In this document: piece by piece, positions 16,667-24,485 of the stretch
How positions within the stretch are numbered: the stretch's first letter is position 1
Layout of the letters: each line of letters begins with the position of its first letter
Assembly: GCF_035999195.1 (NCBI RefSeq)
Contig: NZ_DASYGY010000004.1
Coordinates: forward strand, 434,001 to 498,000
DNA: 64,000 nt
Direction of reading: 5' to 3'
Origin: Pseudoxanthomonas sp.
Lineage (GTDB): Bacteria; Pseudomonadota; Gammaproteobacteria; Xanthomonadales; Xanthomonadaceae
Translations under genes and position numbers: made by a program
The notes under the pieces: model-generated
Told to the model about the DNA's origin: nothing
Seen by the model: the letters and a program-made list of their open reading frames with translations, nothing else
Database searches by the model: none

Positions 16667-17287
16667 AGCTCCAACCGGGGGACCCTCTACATCGTCGCGG
16701 CGCCGTCGGGCGCGGGCAAGAGCAGCATCGTCAACGCCGTGCTGGCGCGCGATGCCGACATCGCGCTGTCCATTTCTTTCACCTCCCGTGGTGCGCGTCC
16801 GGGCGAGAGGCATGCGCAGCACTACCATTTCATCAGCGCCGACGAGTTCAAGGCGATGATCCGGGCCGGCGATTTCTTCGAGTACGCCGAAGTCCATGGC
16901 GACTGGAAGGGCACCGCTCGTCAGTCGGTGGAGCCGCAACTGGCGGCCGGCAAGGACGTGCTGCTGGAGATCGACTGGCAGGGTGCGCGGCAGGTGCGCG
17001 AGAAGGTGCCGGACGCGGTCAGCGTGTTCATCCTGCCGCCGTCGCGCGACGCGCTGGAACAGCGCATGCGCGCGCGCGGGCAGGACAGCGAAGAGGTCAT
17101 CCAGCGTCGGCTGGCAGCCGCGCGCGAGGAGATGTCGCATTACGCCGAGTTCGACTACGTCATCGTCAACGACGTGTTCGAGACCGCGGTCGAGCAGATG
17201 CACGCCATCTTCACCGCCAGCCGCCTGCGCCGCGAAGCGCAGGACGCACGCCACGCCGACCTGATCGCGGCGCTGCTGGCCGAATAG
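16598..17287 (+). CDS. gmk: Guanylate kinase
   Basis: Phosphorylates GMP to GDP with ATP; essential for GTP and for the ppGpp precursor pool. The core starts GTLYIVAAPSGAGKSSIV (P-loop, about residues 27-44 of the 229-residue product), followed by SFTSRGARPGERHAQHYHFIS (GMP binding), FFEYAEVHGDWKGTA and LEIDWQGARQVREKVPDAV. E. coli Gmk begins only 2-3 residues before this core, whereas here the nearest ATG adds 26 residues, part of which is encoded by the GAATCAC repeat. No ATG, GTG or TTG lies between 16598 and the core, so I keep 16598. An ATG at 16523 is less likely. It begins the gmk-rpoZ-spoT block. Confidence 0.93.
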   Translation: MTHQTPNERDSASANHESRITNPSSNRGTLYIVAAPSGAGKSSIVNAVLARDADIALSISFTSRGARPGERHAQHYHFISADEFKAMIRAGDFFEYAEVHGDWKGTARQSVEPQLAAGKDVLLEIDWQGARQVREKVPDAVSVFILPPSRDALEQRMRARGQDSEEVIQRRLAAAREEMSHYAEFDYVIVNDVFETAVEQMHAIFTASRLRREAQDARHADLIAALLAE

Positions 17288-17299
17288 CGCCCGACCGGC

Positions 17300-17421
17300 G
17301 TAGCGCCGAGCTTGCTCGGCTCCGCACGCCATCAACCCGCGAGGAAACCGTCCTGGATTGGGGTTTGCCCAGCATCCGTTTCGAGCACATCCAGAGGCAG
17401 CGGAGCGAGCTCCGCTCTACG
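17300..17421. repeat. Dispersed GTAGAGC-type inverted element, copy A
   Basis: Left end (17300-17330) and right end (17397-17421) are imperfect inverted repeats of one another, matching at 18 of 22 positions over the compared stretch. Each end also contains its own small hairpin (CCGAGCTTGCTCGG and GGAGCGAGCTCC). Related copies lie at 20795-20877 and 29125-29183. It occupies most of the gmk-rpoZ gap, upstream of the rpoZ promoter. No coding potential is seen. Confidence 0.7.
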
Positions 17422-17467
17422 GAAGCAGTGCCATCTCGCCCTAAATCATTGATTTGCAAGGAAAGAC

Positions 17468-17496
17468 TTGCAATGCGGGGCTTGGCTGCCTACAAT
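17468..17496 (+). promoter_or_regulatory. Predicted sigma70 promoter of rpoZ-spoT
   Basis: -35 TTGCAA (17468-17473), exactly 17 bases, -10 TACAAT (17491-17496). It lies 54 bases before the rpoZ ATG, in the correct direction. The close match and ideal spacer make it one of the most convincing promoters in the window, and it would let rpoZ be expressed apart from gmk. Confidence 0.65.
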
Positions 17497-17549
17497 CCCG
17501 GCCCCTTTCCGTATTCACTGCGCGGCCTGCCCGGTCGCCGGGAGCCCGC

Positions 17550-17849
17550 ATGGCCCGCATTACCGTCGAAGATTGCCTGGAAGTCGTAGATAACCGTTTC
17601 GATCTGGTCACGATGGCCGCCAAGCGCGCCCGCCAGCTGGCGAACGGCGTGGAGCCGCAGATCGACAACACCGAGGCGCAGGACAAGCCGACCGTGCTGG
17701 CGCTGCGCGAGATCGCCGCGCGCAGGATCGACAACGAGCTGATCGACCGCGTCGAGAAGGCCGAGCGCGAGCGCGCCGAGCGCGAGGCGCTGGAGTGGGC
17801 CGCCGCCGAAGTGGTCGCCGACGACGACCTGTCCAAGGGCGACGACTGA
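17550..17849 (+). CDS. rpoZ: RNA polymerase omega subunit
   Basis: A 99-residue omega subunit that assists assembly of the beta' subunit and forms part of one ppGpp-binding site on RNA polymerase. The N-terminus [20 protein letters not shown] and KRARQLANG (about residues 31-39) are family signatures, as is the [10 protein letters not shown] helix. The C-terminus is acidic. The start at 17550 is fixed by the MARITVEDC motif; the frame is open further upstream but non-homologous. Followed by a terminator and then spoT, so the omega and ppGpp functions are neighbours. Confidence 0.96.
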   Translation: MARITVEDCLEVVDNRFDLVTMAAKRARQLANGVEPQIDNTEAQDKPTVLALREIAARRIDNELIDRVEKAERERAEREALEWAAAEVVADDDLSKGDD

Positions 17850-17889
17850 TCGTTTCCGACTACCGTTGCGATCGGAACGGATGATCGAT

Positions 17890-17915
17890 GGAAAGCCCGC
17901 GCAAGCGGGCTTTCC
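17890..17915 (+). terminator. Hairpin terminator after rpoZ
   Basis: A perfect 11-bp stem, GGAAAGCCCGC / GCGGGCTTTCC (17890-17900 and 17905-17915), with a GCAA tetraloop. The downstream T-run is poor (CGCGTTT), so it may act as a partial terminator or attenuator between rpoZ and spoT. Confidence 0.7.
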
Positions 17916-17974
17916 GCGTTTGGGAGCCCGCTAGGCGCGTTGCCGTGGCGACGTGACTGGCATAGTCTGGCGAC

Positions 17975-20146
17975 ATGAATTCAGGTCGTACCGCCAAGGC
18001 ACTCCGCAGCCCCGCCGCATCGCGCGACGAGGGCGTGCCCGAGTACGTCGCCCAGTTCGAGAAAACCGCGTCGTATCTGCCGAAGGAACAGCTGCCGCTG
18101 TTGCGGCGTGCGTGGGAGGTCGGTGCCGCCGCGCACGCCGGACAGACCCGCAAATCCGGCGAGCCCTACATCACCCATCCGGTGGCCGTGGCCGGCGTGC
18201 TGGCCGAACTGGGCATGGATGCCGAGACGCTGATCGCGGCCATCCTGCACGACACCATCGAGGACACGCCGTTGACCGGCGTGGACATCGCCGCCGAATT
18301 CGGCGAGTCGGTCGCCGAACTGGTGGAAGGCGTCACCAAGCTGGACAAGCTGAAGTTCCGCGATCGCCAGGAGGCGGCGGCCGAGAGCTTCCGCAAGATG
18401 CTGCTGGCCATGTCGCGCGACCTGCGCGTGATCATGATCAAGCTGGCCGACCGCCTGCACAATATGCGCACCCTGGGTTCGCAGAGCGCCGAAGCGCGCG
18501 GACGTATCGCGCGCGAGACGCTGGAGATCTACGCCCCCATCGCGCAGCGGCTGGGCATGAACCTGGTCAAGTCGGAGCTGCAGGATTTGGGTTTTCGCGC
18601 GCTGCACCCGTGGCGGCATGCGGTGATCGAGAAGCACATCCGCAGCCAGCCGGTGATGCGCCGCGAGTCGATGGCGCAGATCGAGGCGCACCTGTCGCAG
18701 CGCCTGGCCAAGGAAGGCATCGAACACCGCCTGGTCAGCCGGGTGAAGACGCCGTGGAGCATCTACAACAAGATGCGGGGCGAGGGCAAAAGCTTCGACC
18801 GGGTGATGGACGTGTTCGGCTTCCGCGTGGTGGTCGACTCCGTGCCGGACTGCTACCACGCGCTGGGCGCCGCGCACGCGCAGTACAAGCCGCTGGACGG
18901 ACGCTTCCGCGATTTCATCGCCATCCCGAAGGCCAACGGTTACCAGTCGCTGCACACGGTGCTGTTCGGGCCCTACGGGTCGCCGATCGAGGTGCAGATC
19001 CGCACCACCGAGATGGACCTGATCGCCGAGCGCGGCATCGCCGCGCACTGGACCTACAAGTTCGGCACCGATTCGCCGAACAGCGCGCAGAACCGCGCCC
19101 ACGCGTGGATCGTGGAGCTGATCGACAACCAGCGCGCCGCCGGCTCGTCTCTGGAGTTCCTGGACAACGTGAAGGTCGACCTGTTCCCGGACGAGGTCTA
19201 CCTGTTCACGCCGAAGGGCAAGATCCTGTCGCTGCCGCGCAACGCCACCGCGCTGGATTTCGCTTATGCGGTGCACACCGACGTGGGCAACCAGGCGGTC
19301 GCCTCGCGCGTGGACAAGAAGCTGGTGCCGCTGCGTACCAAGCTGGCCAGCGGGCAGAGCGTGGAGATCATCACCGCCAAGTCGGCCGCGCCGAAGCCGC
19401 AATGGCTGGAGTTCGTGGTCACCAGCAAGGCGCGCACGGCGATCCGGCATCAGCTCAAGCAGCTGGAACACGAGGACGCGGTGCAGCTCGGCCACCGCAT
19501 GCTCGACCGCGCGCTGGAAGACCTGGACAGCTCGCTCGAGCGCCTGCCGCAGCAGCGCCTGGAGGCCTTCCTCAGCGAGCACAAGTATCCGCGCCTGGAA
19601 GCGTTCCTGGCCGACGTGGCGCTGGGCAACTGGATGCCCTCGCAGGCGGCCCAGGCGTTGACGGCGTTCGCCGAGCTGCGCGCCGGCGGCCACTCCAAGC
19701 ATTCGCAGGAAAAGATCCTGATCACCGGCGGCGAGCGCGGCGTGGTGAGTTTCGCGCAGTGCTGCCAGCCGATTCCCGGCGACGAGATCATGGGTTACCA
19801 CACCGCCGGCAAGGGCATCGTGGTCCATCGCCTTGATTGCCCCAACGTCACCGAGTTCCGCAAGTCGCCGGAGCGCTGGGTGCCGATCGCGTGGGACGCG
19901 AAGGTCACCGGCGATTACGACGCCGCCCTGCTGATCGACGTGGAGAATCGCCCCGGCGTGCTGGCGCAGGTGGCGGCCGCGGTCGCCAAGAGCCAGTCCA
20001 ACATCGAGCGTGTCGAGTATCTCGAACGCGACATCAATGTCGCCGTGCTGCGCTTCTCGATCCAGGTGCGCGACCGCAACCATCTGGCCGAAGTGATGCG
20101 TCGGCTGCGGCGGCTCAACGTCGTGCATGGCGTGCGTCGGCAGTGA
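17975..20146 (+). CDS. spoT: Bifunctional (p)ppGpp synthetase/hydrolase SpoT
   Basis: A 723-residue long RSH enzyme that sets cytoplasmic ppGpp levels. The hydrolase HD domain is intact: His54, His68 (ITHPV), His92-Asp93 (LHDTIEDT) and Asp159 (LADRLHNMRT), so hydrolysis should work. LKFRDRQE (about residues 126-133) is in the region that separates hydrolase-type from synthetase-type proteins. The synthetase domain (about 230-380, RVKTPWSIYNKM ... GYQSLHTVLFG ... EVQIRT) is present; its activity may be weak as in other SpoT proteins. TGS (about 405-465) and C-terminal ACT (about 645-720) domains follow. Its stop codon lies inside the first unit of a heptamer repeat array. Confidence 0.96.
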   Translation: MNSGRTAKALRSPAASRDEGVPEYVAQFEKTASYLPKEQLPLLRRAWEVGAAAHAGQTRKSGEPYITHPVAVAGVLAELGMDAETLIAAILHDTIEDTPLTGVDIAAEFGESVAELVEGVTKLDKLKFRDRQEAAAESFRKMLLAMSRDLRVIMIKLADRLHNMRTLGSQSAEARGRIARETLEIYAPIAQRLGMNLVKSELQDLGFRALHPWRHAVIEKHIRSQPVMRRESMAQIEAHLSQRLAKEGIEHRLVSRVKTPWSIYNKMRGEGKSFDRVMDVFGFRVVVDSVPDCYHALGAAHAQYKPLDGRFRDFIAIPKANGYQSLHTVLFGPYGSPIEVQIRTTEMDLIAERGIAAHWTYKFGTDSPNSAQNRAHAWIVELIDNQRAAGSSLEFLDNVKVDLFPDEVYLFTPKGKILSLPRNATALDFAYAVHTDVGNQAVASRVDKKLVPLRTKLASGQSVEIITAKSAAPKPQWLEFVVTSKARTAIRHQLKQLEHEDAVQLGHRMLDRALEDLDSSLERLPQQRLEAFLSEHKYPRLEAFLADVALGNWMPSQAAQALTAFAELRAGGHSKHSQEKILITGGERGVVSFAQCCQPIPGDEIMGYHTAGKGIVVHRLDCPNVTEFRKSPERWVPIAWDAKVTGDYDAALLIDVENRPGVLAQVAAAVAKSQSNIERVEYLERDINVAVLRFSIQVRDRNHLAEVMRRLRRLNVVHGVRRQ

Positions 20147-20224
20147 TTGGTGATTGGTGATTCGTCATTCGTGATTGGTGATTGGTGATTGGTGATTGGT
20201 GATTGGTGATGGTGATGGTGATTC
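20143..20224. repeat. 7-bp tandem repeat array GTGATTG (12 units)
   Basis: Twelve consecutive units: mainly GTGATTG, with GTGATTC (twice), GTCATTC (once) and two shortened GTGATG units. It begins inside the spoT stop codon (CAGTGATTG) and ends just before element D. The unit is the same as in the arrays around the gmk start, 3.5 kb upstream. No known protein or RNA feature fits. Confidence 0.85.
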
Positions 20225-20232
20225 GGCCGTGG

Positions 20233-20368
20233 CGTAGGGCGGGCCTTGGCCCGCCGTTTTCATGCCCGTGCGTGTGGGGATGGCGACTCGTGTCCATCGC
20301 CTGCACCGATCAATTCAATGCCATCGCGATCCGGGTGGTGCCGATGGCGGGCCAAGGCCTGCCCTACG
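20233..20368. repeat. GC-rich inverted-repeat element D
   Basis: CGTAGGGCGGGCCTTGGCCCGCC (from 20233) and its near-perfect inverse (20344-20368) flank about 86 bases. Two or three mismatches are seen over 25 bases. This GTAGGGCGGGCC...GGCCCGCC pattern resembles repeats common in xanthomonad intergenic DNA. It fills the gap between the heptamer array and ridA; the right end falls 30 bases before the ridA start. Confidence 0.65.
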
Positions 20369-20397
20369 TAGAATCGGGGTTCTGACAGGAGCCCGCC

Positions 20398-20781
20398 ATG
20401 ACCAAGCAGATCATCCACACCGACCAGGCGCCCGCGGCCATCGGTCCGTATTCGCAGGCCGTCCGTGCCGGCAACACGGTGTACTTCTCCGGGCAGATCC
20501 CGCTCGATCCGGCCACCGGCACTCTGGTCGACGGCGATATCGACGCGCAGGCGCGCCGCGCCTTCGACAACCTCAGGGCGGTGGCGGAAGCGGCGGGCGG
20601 CTCGCTCGACCGCATCGTGCGGCTGGGCCTGTACCTGACCGACCTGTCGCAGTTCGCGGCGGTCAATGCGGTGATGCAGGACTACTTCGCCGCGCCGTAT
20701 CCCGCGCGCTCGACCATCGAAGTCTCCGGCCTGCCGAAGGGCGCCGCGTTCGAAGTCGATGCGGTGATGGTGCTGGAGTGA
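20398..20781 (+). CDS. ridA: RidA family reactive imine/enamine deaminase
   Basis: A 127-residue YjgF/YER057c/UK114 family protein that hydrolyses 2-aminoacrylate and related enamines/imines released by PLP enzymes. Motifs: [25 protein letters not shown] (about residues 14-38) and the substrate-carboxylate arginine Arg104 in [22 protein letters not shown], equivalent to Arg105 of characterised RidA. A full-length trimer-forming protein is expected. It lies after spoT, an order shared by many xanthomonads, with repeat elements on both sides. Confidence 0.94.
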   Translation: MTKQIIHTDQAPAAIGPYSQAVRAGNTVYFSGQIPLDPATGTLVDGDIDAQARRAFDNLRAVAEAAGGSLDRIVRLGLYLTDLSQFAAVNAVMQDYFAAPYPARSTIEVSGLPKGAAFEVDAVMVLE

Positions 20782-20794
20782 GGGCGGAGGCGTC

Positions 20795-20877
20795 GTAGAG
20801 CCGAGCTTGCTCGGCTCCGCATGCCGTCAGGCATGTCGTCGACACAGCAAGAGACAGCGGGGCAAGCTCCGCTCTAC
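20795..20877. repeat. Dispersed GTAGAGC-type inverted element, copy B
   Basis: Left end GTAGAGCCGAGCTTGCTCGGCT and right end GGGCAAGCTCCGCTCTAC are inverted relatives of each other and of copies A and C. It lies between the converging ridA and araC-type genes. Its last 4 bases overlap the end of the regulator gene, so it probably acts as the shared transcription boundary. Confidence 0.7.
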
Positions 20878-21911
20878 GCGGGCGAGCGTCGGGTCTCGCT
20901 CGGCGTATGTCCGGTCCATCGCTTGAACGCCCGGCGGAACTCACGAACGTCGTTGAAGCCGATCTGCGTTCCGACGGCCGCGATAGTGGTTTCGGCATCC
21001 TGCAGCAGTTCCAGGGCCCGCTCGGTGCGCACGCGGTCGTGCACGGCGCTGAAGGTGGTGCCTTCTTCGGCGAGCTGGCGGCGCAGCGTGCGCTCGCTCA
21101 GGTGCAGTGCGGCGGCGACGTCGGTCATCTGCGGGTTGTCGCGCAGGCGCGGGCGAAGCTGGCGTTCGACGGCGGCGGTGGTCTCGCCGCGCAGCGACAT
21201 GGCGGTGAGCTGCGCCCGGCACAGGGCCAGCGCCTGTCGCGACGTCACGGGGTTGTAGCTGGCGAACGGCAGCTCCAGCCAGCGCCGGTCGACCACCATC
21301 GCGTGGTGGGGCTGGTCGAACCGGATCTCGCAACCGAACAGGTCGTCGTAGCGTGCGGCATAACGCGGCGCCGGATAGCCCAGTTCCAGCCGTAGTGGAC
21401 GGAACTCCGGCCCCGCCAGTTCGCGCGCCAGCATCAGTGTGCTGGCGAACATCTCTTCGCACAGGAACGGCAGCAGGTCGGCGGCTTCCTCCGGCGCCGT
21501 CGCGACCACCGCCAGGCTGCCGTCGTCGCGGTCCTGCATTTCCAGGTCCATCAACGGCCCGAGGTTGCGCTGGTATTCCAGTCCGATCTGCACGGCGTCC
21601 CCGAACGTCGGCGCGGTCTTCATCGCCAGCCCGAGCAGGCCGAAGTTGCCGCCGTTCTGCTTCTCGCCCATGGCCAGGCCCACACCGTCGATCGGCAGGG
21701 TCGGCAGGGCGCGGCGGATGATCTCGCTGGCCTGGCGGTAGGACACGCGCGCCTGCGGGTCGTGGATCTCCTGCACGTTCAGCCGCATGCCGGCGAACCA
21801 GCTTTCGGCCTTCACGCCGAATTCGCCGGCCAGCAGCACCAGGCCGCACAGCATGTTGGTGGGCAGGTTGGCGATCGACAGGCGATGGCCCAGTCCGGTC
21901 TTCCAGCGCAT
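20874..21911 (-). CDS. AraC family transcriptional regulator with N-terminal ligand-binding domain
   Basis: A 345-residue regulator. Residues about 15-200 form the arabinose-binding-like/OruR-type N-terminal domain (PF12625-type: VKAESWFAGMRLNVQEIHDPQARVSYRQASEIIRRAL). The C-terminal AraC DNA-binding domain (about 240-340) has two HTH motifs, MTDVAAALHLSERTLRRQLAEEG and IAAVGTQIGFNDVREFRRAFKRWTG. It is divergent from the beta-helix/cytochrome/TonB receptor genes with a 118-base gap, so it very likely controls them. In characterised relatives this domain senses amino acid or lipid-like small molecules; the ligand here is unknown. Confidence 0.88.
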   Translation of the reverse strand: MRWKTGLGHRLSIANLPTNMLCGLVLLAGEFGVKAESWFAGMRLNVQEIHDPQARVSYRQASEIIRRALPTLPIDGVGLAMGEKQNGGNFGLLGLAMKTAPTFGDAVQIGLEYQRNLGPLMDLEMQDRDDGSLAVVATAPEEAADLLPFLCEEMFASTLMLARELAGPEFRPLRLELGYPAPRYAARYDDLFGCEIRFDQPHHAMVVDRRWLELPFASYNPVTSRQALALCRAQLTAMSLRGETTAAVERQLRPRLRDNPQMTDVAAALHLSERTLRRQLAEEGTTFSAVHDRVRTERALELLQDAETTIAAVGTQIGFNDVREFRRAFKRWTGHTPSETRRSPA

Positions 21912-22029
21912 CGGAGCCCCTCCAGCTTGTCCGCTTTACCCCCCGTAGTATGCCGCTCCCGCCCTCCGTGCCGCACCTGCCCGCGCACCAGACTGCGGGG
22001 CACTACGCAGGCGTATGGGAGGGGACCTC

Positions 22030-23265
22030 ATGCAACGCACCATGTCCGTGGCGGTGGCAGGCGCGCTGGCGCTGGTGGCCGGCGCCTGCCAGCAGAAAGC
22101 GCCAGAAGCCGCATCCGTCGCGGCCGCTGATGCCGCCTTCGCGACCACGCTGCAGGAACGGCTGCTGGATGCGAAGCCGGGCGACGTCATCGAGATCCCG
22201 GCCGGCCGCCATGCCTTCGACCGCAGCCTCAGCCTGCGCGCCGACGGCGTGACGATCCGCGGTGCCGGCATGGACAAGAGCGTGCTGAGCTTCAAGAGCC
22301 AGAAGGCCGGCGCCGAGGGGCTGCTGGTCAACGGCGATGACTTCACCATCGAGAACCTCACGATCGAGGACTCCAGGGGCGACGGCTTGAAGATCAGCGA
22401 GTCGTCGAACATCACCATCCGCGGCGTCAAGGTGCAGTGGACCGGTGGGCCGAGCACGAAGAACGGCGCCTACGGCATCTATCCGGTGCTGACGAAGAAC
22501 GTGCTGATCGAGGACACCGTATCGATAGGTGCGTCCGACGCCGGCATCTATGTCGGCCAGTCCGATGGCGTGATCGTCCGCCGCAGCCGCGCCGAGCAGA
22601 ACGTGGCCGGCATCGAGATCGAGAACACCATCAATGCCGACGTGTACGAAAACGTGGCGACCGGCAATACCGGCGGCATACTGGTGTTCAACATGCCCGG
22701 GCTGTCGCAGCAGGGCGGCAACATCCGCGTCTTCGCGAACAAAGTGATCGCCAACAACCACGAGAACTTCGGCGCCAAGGGCACGCCGGTGGCCAGCGTG
22801 CCGGCCGGGTCGGGCATCGTCATCAATTCCAACGACGACATCGAAGTGTTCGGCAACGAGATCCGCGACAACGCGACCGCCAACATCATCGTCTCCAGCG
22901 TGTATTCCACCGGTTACAAGGACAGCAGCGCATCGCCGAACTTCGATCCGTACCCCGAGCGGATCTTCATCCACGGCAACACGCTGTCCGGCGGGGGCGA
23001 TTCACCGGACGGATTCGACCTGAAGGCGCTGAAGGTGGCCACTTACGGCCTGCGCGGCAACTTCCCCGACGTGCTGTGGGATGGCTATTTCAATAGGGAC
23101 AGGATCGTCGACGGCAGGAAGATCGGGCCGCAGATCTGCCTGCGCAACGTCAACGGCGTCGTGAATGCGGACGGCCCCGGCGGCTACAAGAACCCGAGCA
23201 AGGACGCCAAGCTCCACGACTGCGAACTGCCGCGCCTGCCGGCGGTCGACCTGAAGCGCGGTTGA
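22030..23265 (+). CDS. Parallel beta-helix repeat lipoprotein (TIGR03805-type)
   Basis: A 411-residue exported protein. The first 20 residues (MQRTMSVAVAGALALVAGAC) form a probable lipoprotein signal with Cys20 as the modified residue. Most of the protein is right-handed beta-helix repeats rich in N, G, V and I, e.g. GVTIRGAGMDKSVLSF, NITIRGVKVQW, GVIVRRSRAEQNVAGIEIEN, DIEVFGNEIRDNATANIIV. Its fold is that of pectate lyase-like and polysaccharide-binding proteins, but I see no lyase catalytic pattern. Proteins of this family are known to pair with a diheme cytochrome family; the function of the pair is undescribed as far as I know. GGGAGGGGA just before the ATG supports this start. It is 9 bases from the next gene. 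Confidence 0.85.
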   Translation: MQRTMSVAVAGALALVAGACQQKAPEAASVAAADAAFATTLQERLLDAKPGDVIEIPAGRHAFDRSLSLRADGVTIRGAGMDKSVLSFKSQKAGAEGLLVNGDDFTIENLTIEDSRGDGLKISESSNITIRGVKVQWTGGPSTKNGAYGIYPVLTKNVLIEDTVSIGASDAGIYVGQSDGVIVRRSRAEQNVAGIEIENTINADVYENVATGNTGGILVFNMPGLSQQGGNIRVFANKVIANNHENFGAKGTPVASVPAGSGIVINSNDDIEVFGNEIRDNATANIIVSSVYSTGYKDSSASPNFDPYPERIFIHGNTLSGGGDSPDGFDLKALKVATYGLRGNFPDVLWDGYFNRDRIVDGRKIGPQICLRNVNGVVNADGPGGYKNPSKDAKLHDCELPRLPAVDLKRG

Positions 23266-23274
23266 GGACAGCGC

Positions 23275-24450
23275 ATGCGGTGGCGCACGCTGGTCCTGCT
23301 GATGGCGCTTGCGGCCGGGGTGCTGCTGTCCGCCTGCCGACCGGCACCGGGCGTGCACTTCTTCGCTGAAGGCCAGCCCGCCACGCTGGAGGAGTGGAGT
23401 GTGCTGCGGATCGAGGACGGTCGGCTGCGCCTGAGCGAAGGCGTGGTGCCCTACGACCTCAACACGCCGTTGTTCAGCGACTACGCCCACAAGTTGCGCA
23501 CGGTCTGGATGCCGGCCGGCACCTCGGCGCGATACCAGCCAGAACACAGCTTCGACTTCCCCGTCGGCACCATCCTCAGCAAGACCTTCTATTACCCGCT
23601 GCCCGAAGGAGCGCCGTGGGACGGCAGGTCGGTCGCGCGCACGCCGGCCTCATCCTCTCCGCTCGAAGCGGAGTCGCTGGATCTTTCCAGGGTACGCCTG
23701 ATCGAAACCCGCCTGCTCGTGCATCGCGCCGAAGGCTGGGTCGCGCTGCCGTACGTGTGGAACGATGCACAGTCCGCCGCCACGCTGAAGCGCACGGGCG
23801 AACTGGTCGAACTCGATCTGGTCGATGCGCAGGGCAAGCGCGAGACCGCGAACTACCAGGTGCCGGACCAGAACCAGTGCGGCGGCTGCCACATCACCGA
23901 CAACAAGTCGCGCAAGCTGCTGCCGATCGGTCCGAAGGCGCGGCACCTGAACCGCGACTTCGACTATGCCGGCGGCAGGGAGAACCAGCTGGCGCATCTG
24001 GTGCGCGTCGGTTACCTGACCGGCGTGCCCGCCACGCCACCACGGCTGGCCGATGCGATGGACACGAACGCGCCGCTCGACGCCCGTGCGCGCGCCTATC
24101 TGGACATCAACTGCGGCCACTGCCACAGCGCCACGGGGCCGGCGATCACCTCCGGCCTGTGGCTGGACGCGCACACGCAGGACCGCCTGAAGCTGGGCTT
24201 CTGCAAGCAGCCGATCGCGGCCGGCAAGGGCACGGGCAACCGCTTGTACGACATCGTGCCGGGTCGCGCGGCCGATTCCATCTTCGATTACCGGCTGGAC
24301 AGCGACGATCCCGCGATCATGATGCCGGAGCTCGGCCGCTCGGTCGTGCACCGCGAGGGGGTCGATCTGATCCGCGCCTGGATCAACGCGCAGGCGGGCA
24401 GTTGCGATACGGCGACCGCGACAGGCAGTGAACCACCGCCGGCCAGCTGA
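23275..24450 (+). CDS. SO2930-family diheme c-type cytochrome lipoprotein
   Basis: A 391-residue exported protein with a lipobox (LLSAC, Cys21) and two heme c sites, CGGCH (Cys202, Cys205, His206) and CGHCH (Cys280, Cys283, His284). Residues about 27-160 form an N-terminal beta-rich domain (VPYDLNTPLFSDYAHKLRTVWMPAG) typical of the SO2930/HNE_0200 family (TIGR03806-type). The protein should be an envelope-anchored electron-transfer or oxidase component. It is paired with the beta-helix gene (9-base gap) and followed 35 bases later by the TonB receptor. The redox partner and substrate are not known. Confidence 0.87.
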   Translation: MRWRTLVLLMALAAGVLLSACRPAPGVHFFAEGQPATLEEWSVLRIEDGRLRLSEGVVPYDLNTPLFSDYAHKLRTVWMPAGTSARYQPEHSFDFPVGTILSKTFYYPLPEGAPWDGRSVARTPASSSPLEAESLDLSRVRLIETRLLVHRAEGWVALPYVWNDAQSAATLKRTGELVELDLVDAQGKRETANYQVPDQNQCGGCHITDNKSRKLLPIGPKARHLNRDFDYAGGRENQLAHLVRVGYLTGVPATPPRLADAMDTNAPLDARARAYLDINCGHCHSATGPAITSGLWLDAHTQDRLKLGFCKQPIAAGKGTGNRLYDIVPGRAADSIFDYRLDSDDPAIMMPELGRSVVHREGVDLIRAWINAQAGSCDTATATGSEPPPAS

Positions 24451-24485
24451 GGCCGGTATCCGTACAACGCTTCCGGGAGGGCGTA

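Noticed and set aside
17981..20128. A 715-codon open frame on the minus strand opposite spoT
   Set aside because: The plus strand encodes all SpoT motifs in order; the antisense frame is open only because of high GC and shows no recognisable domain.
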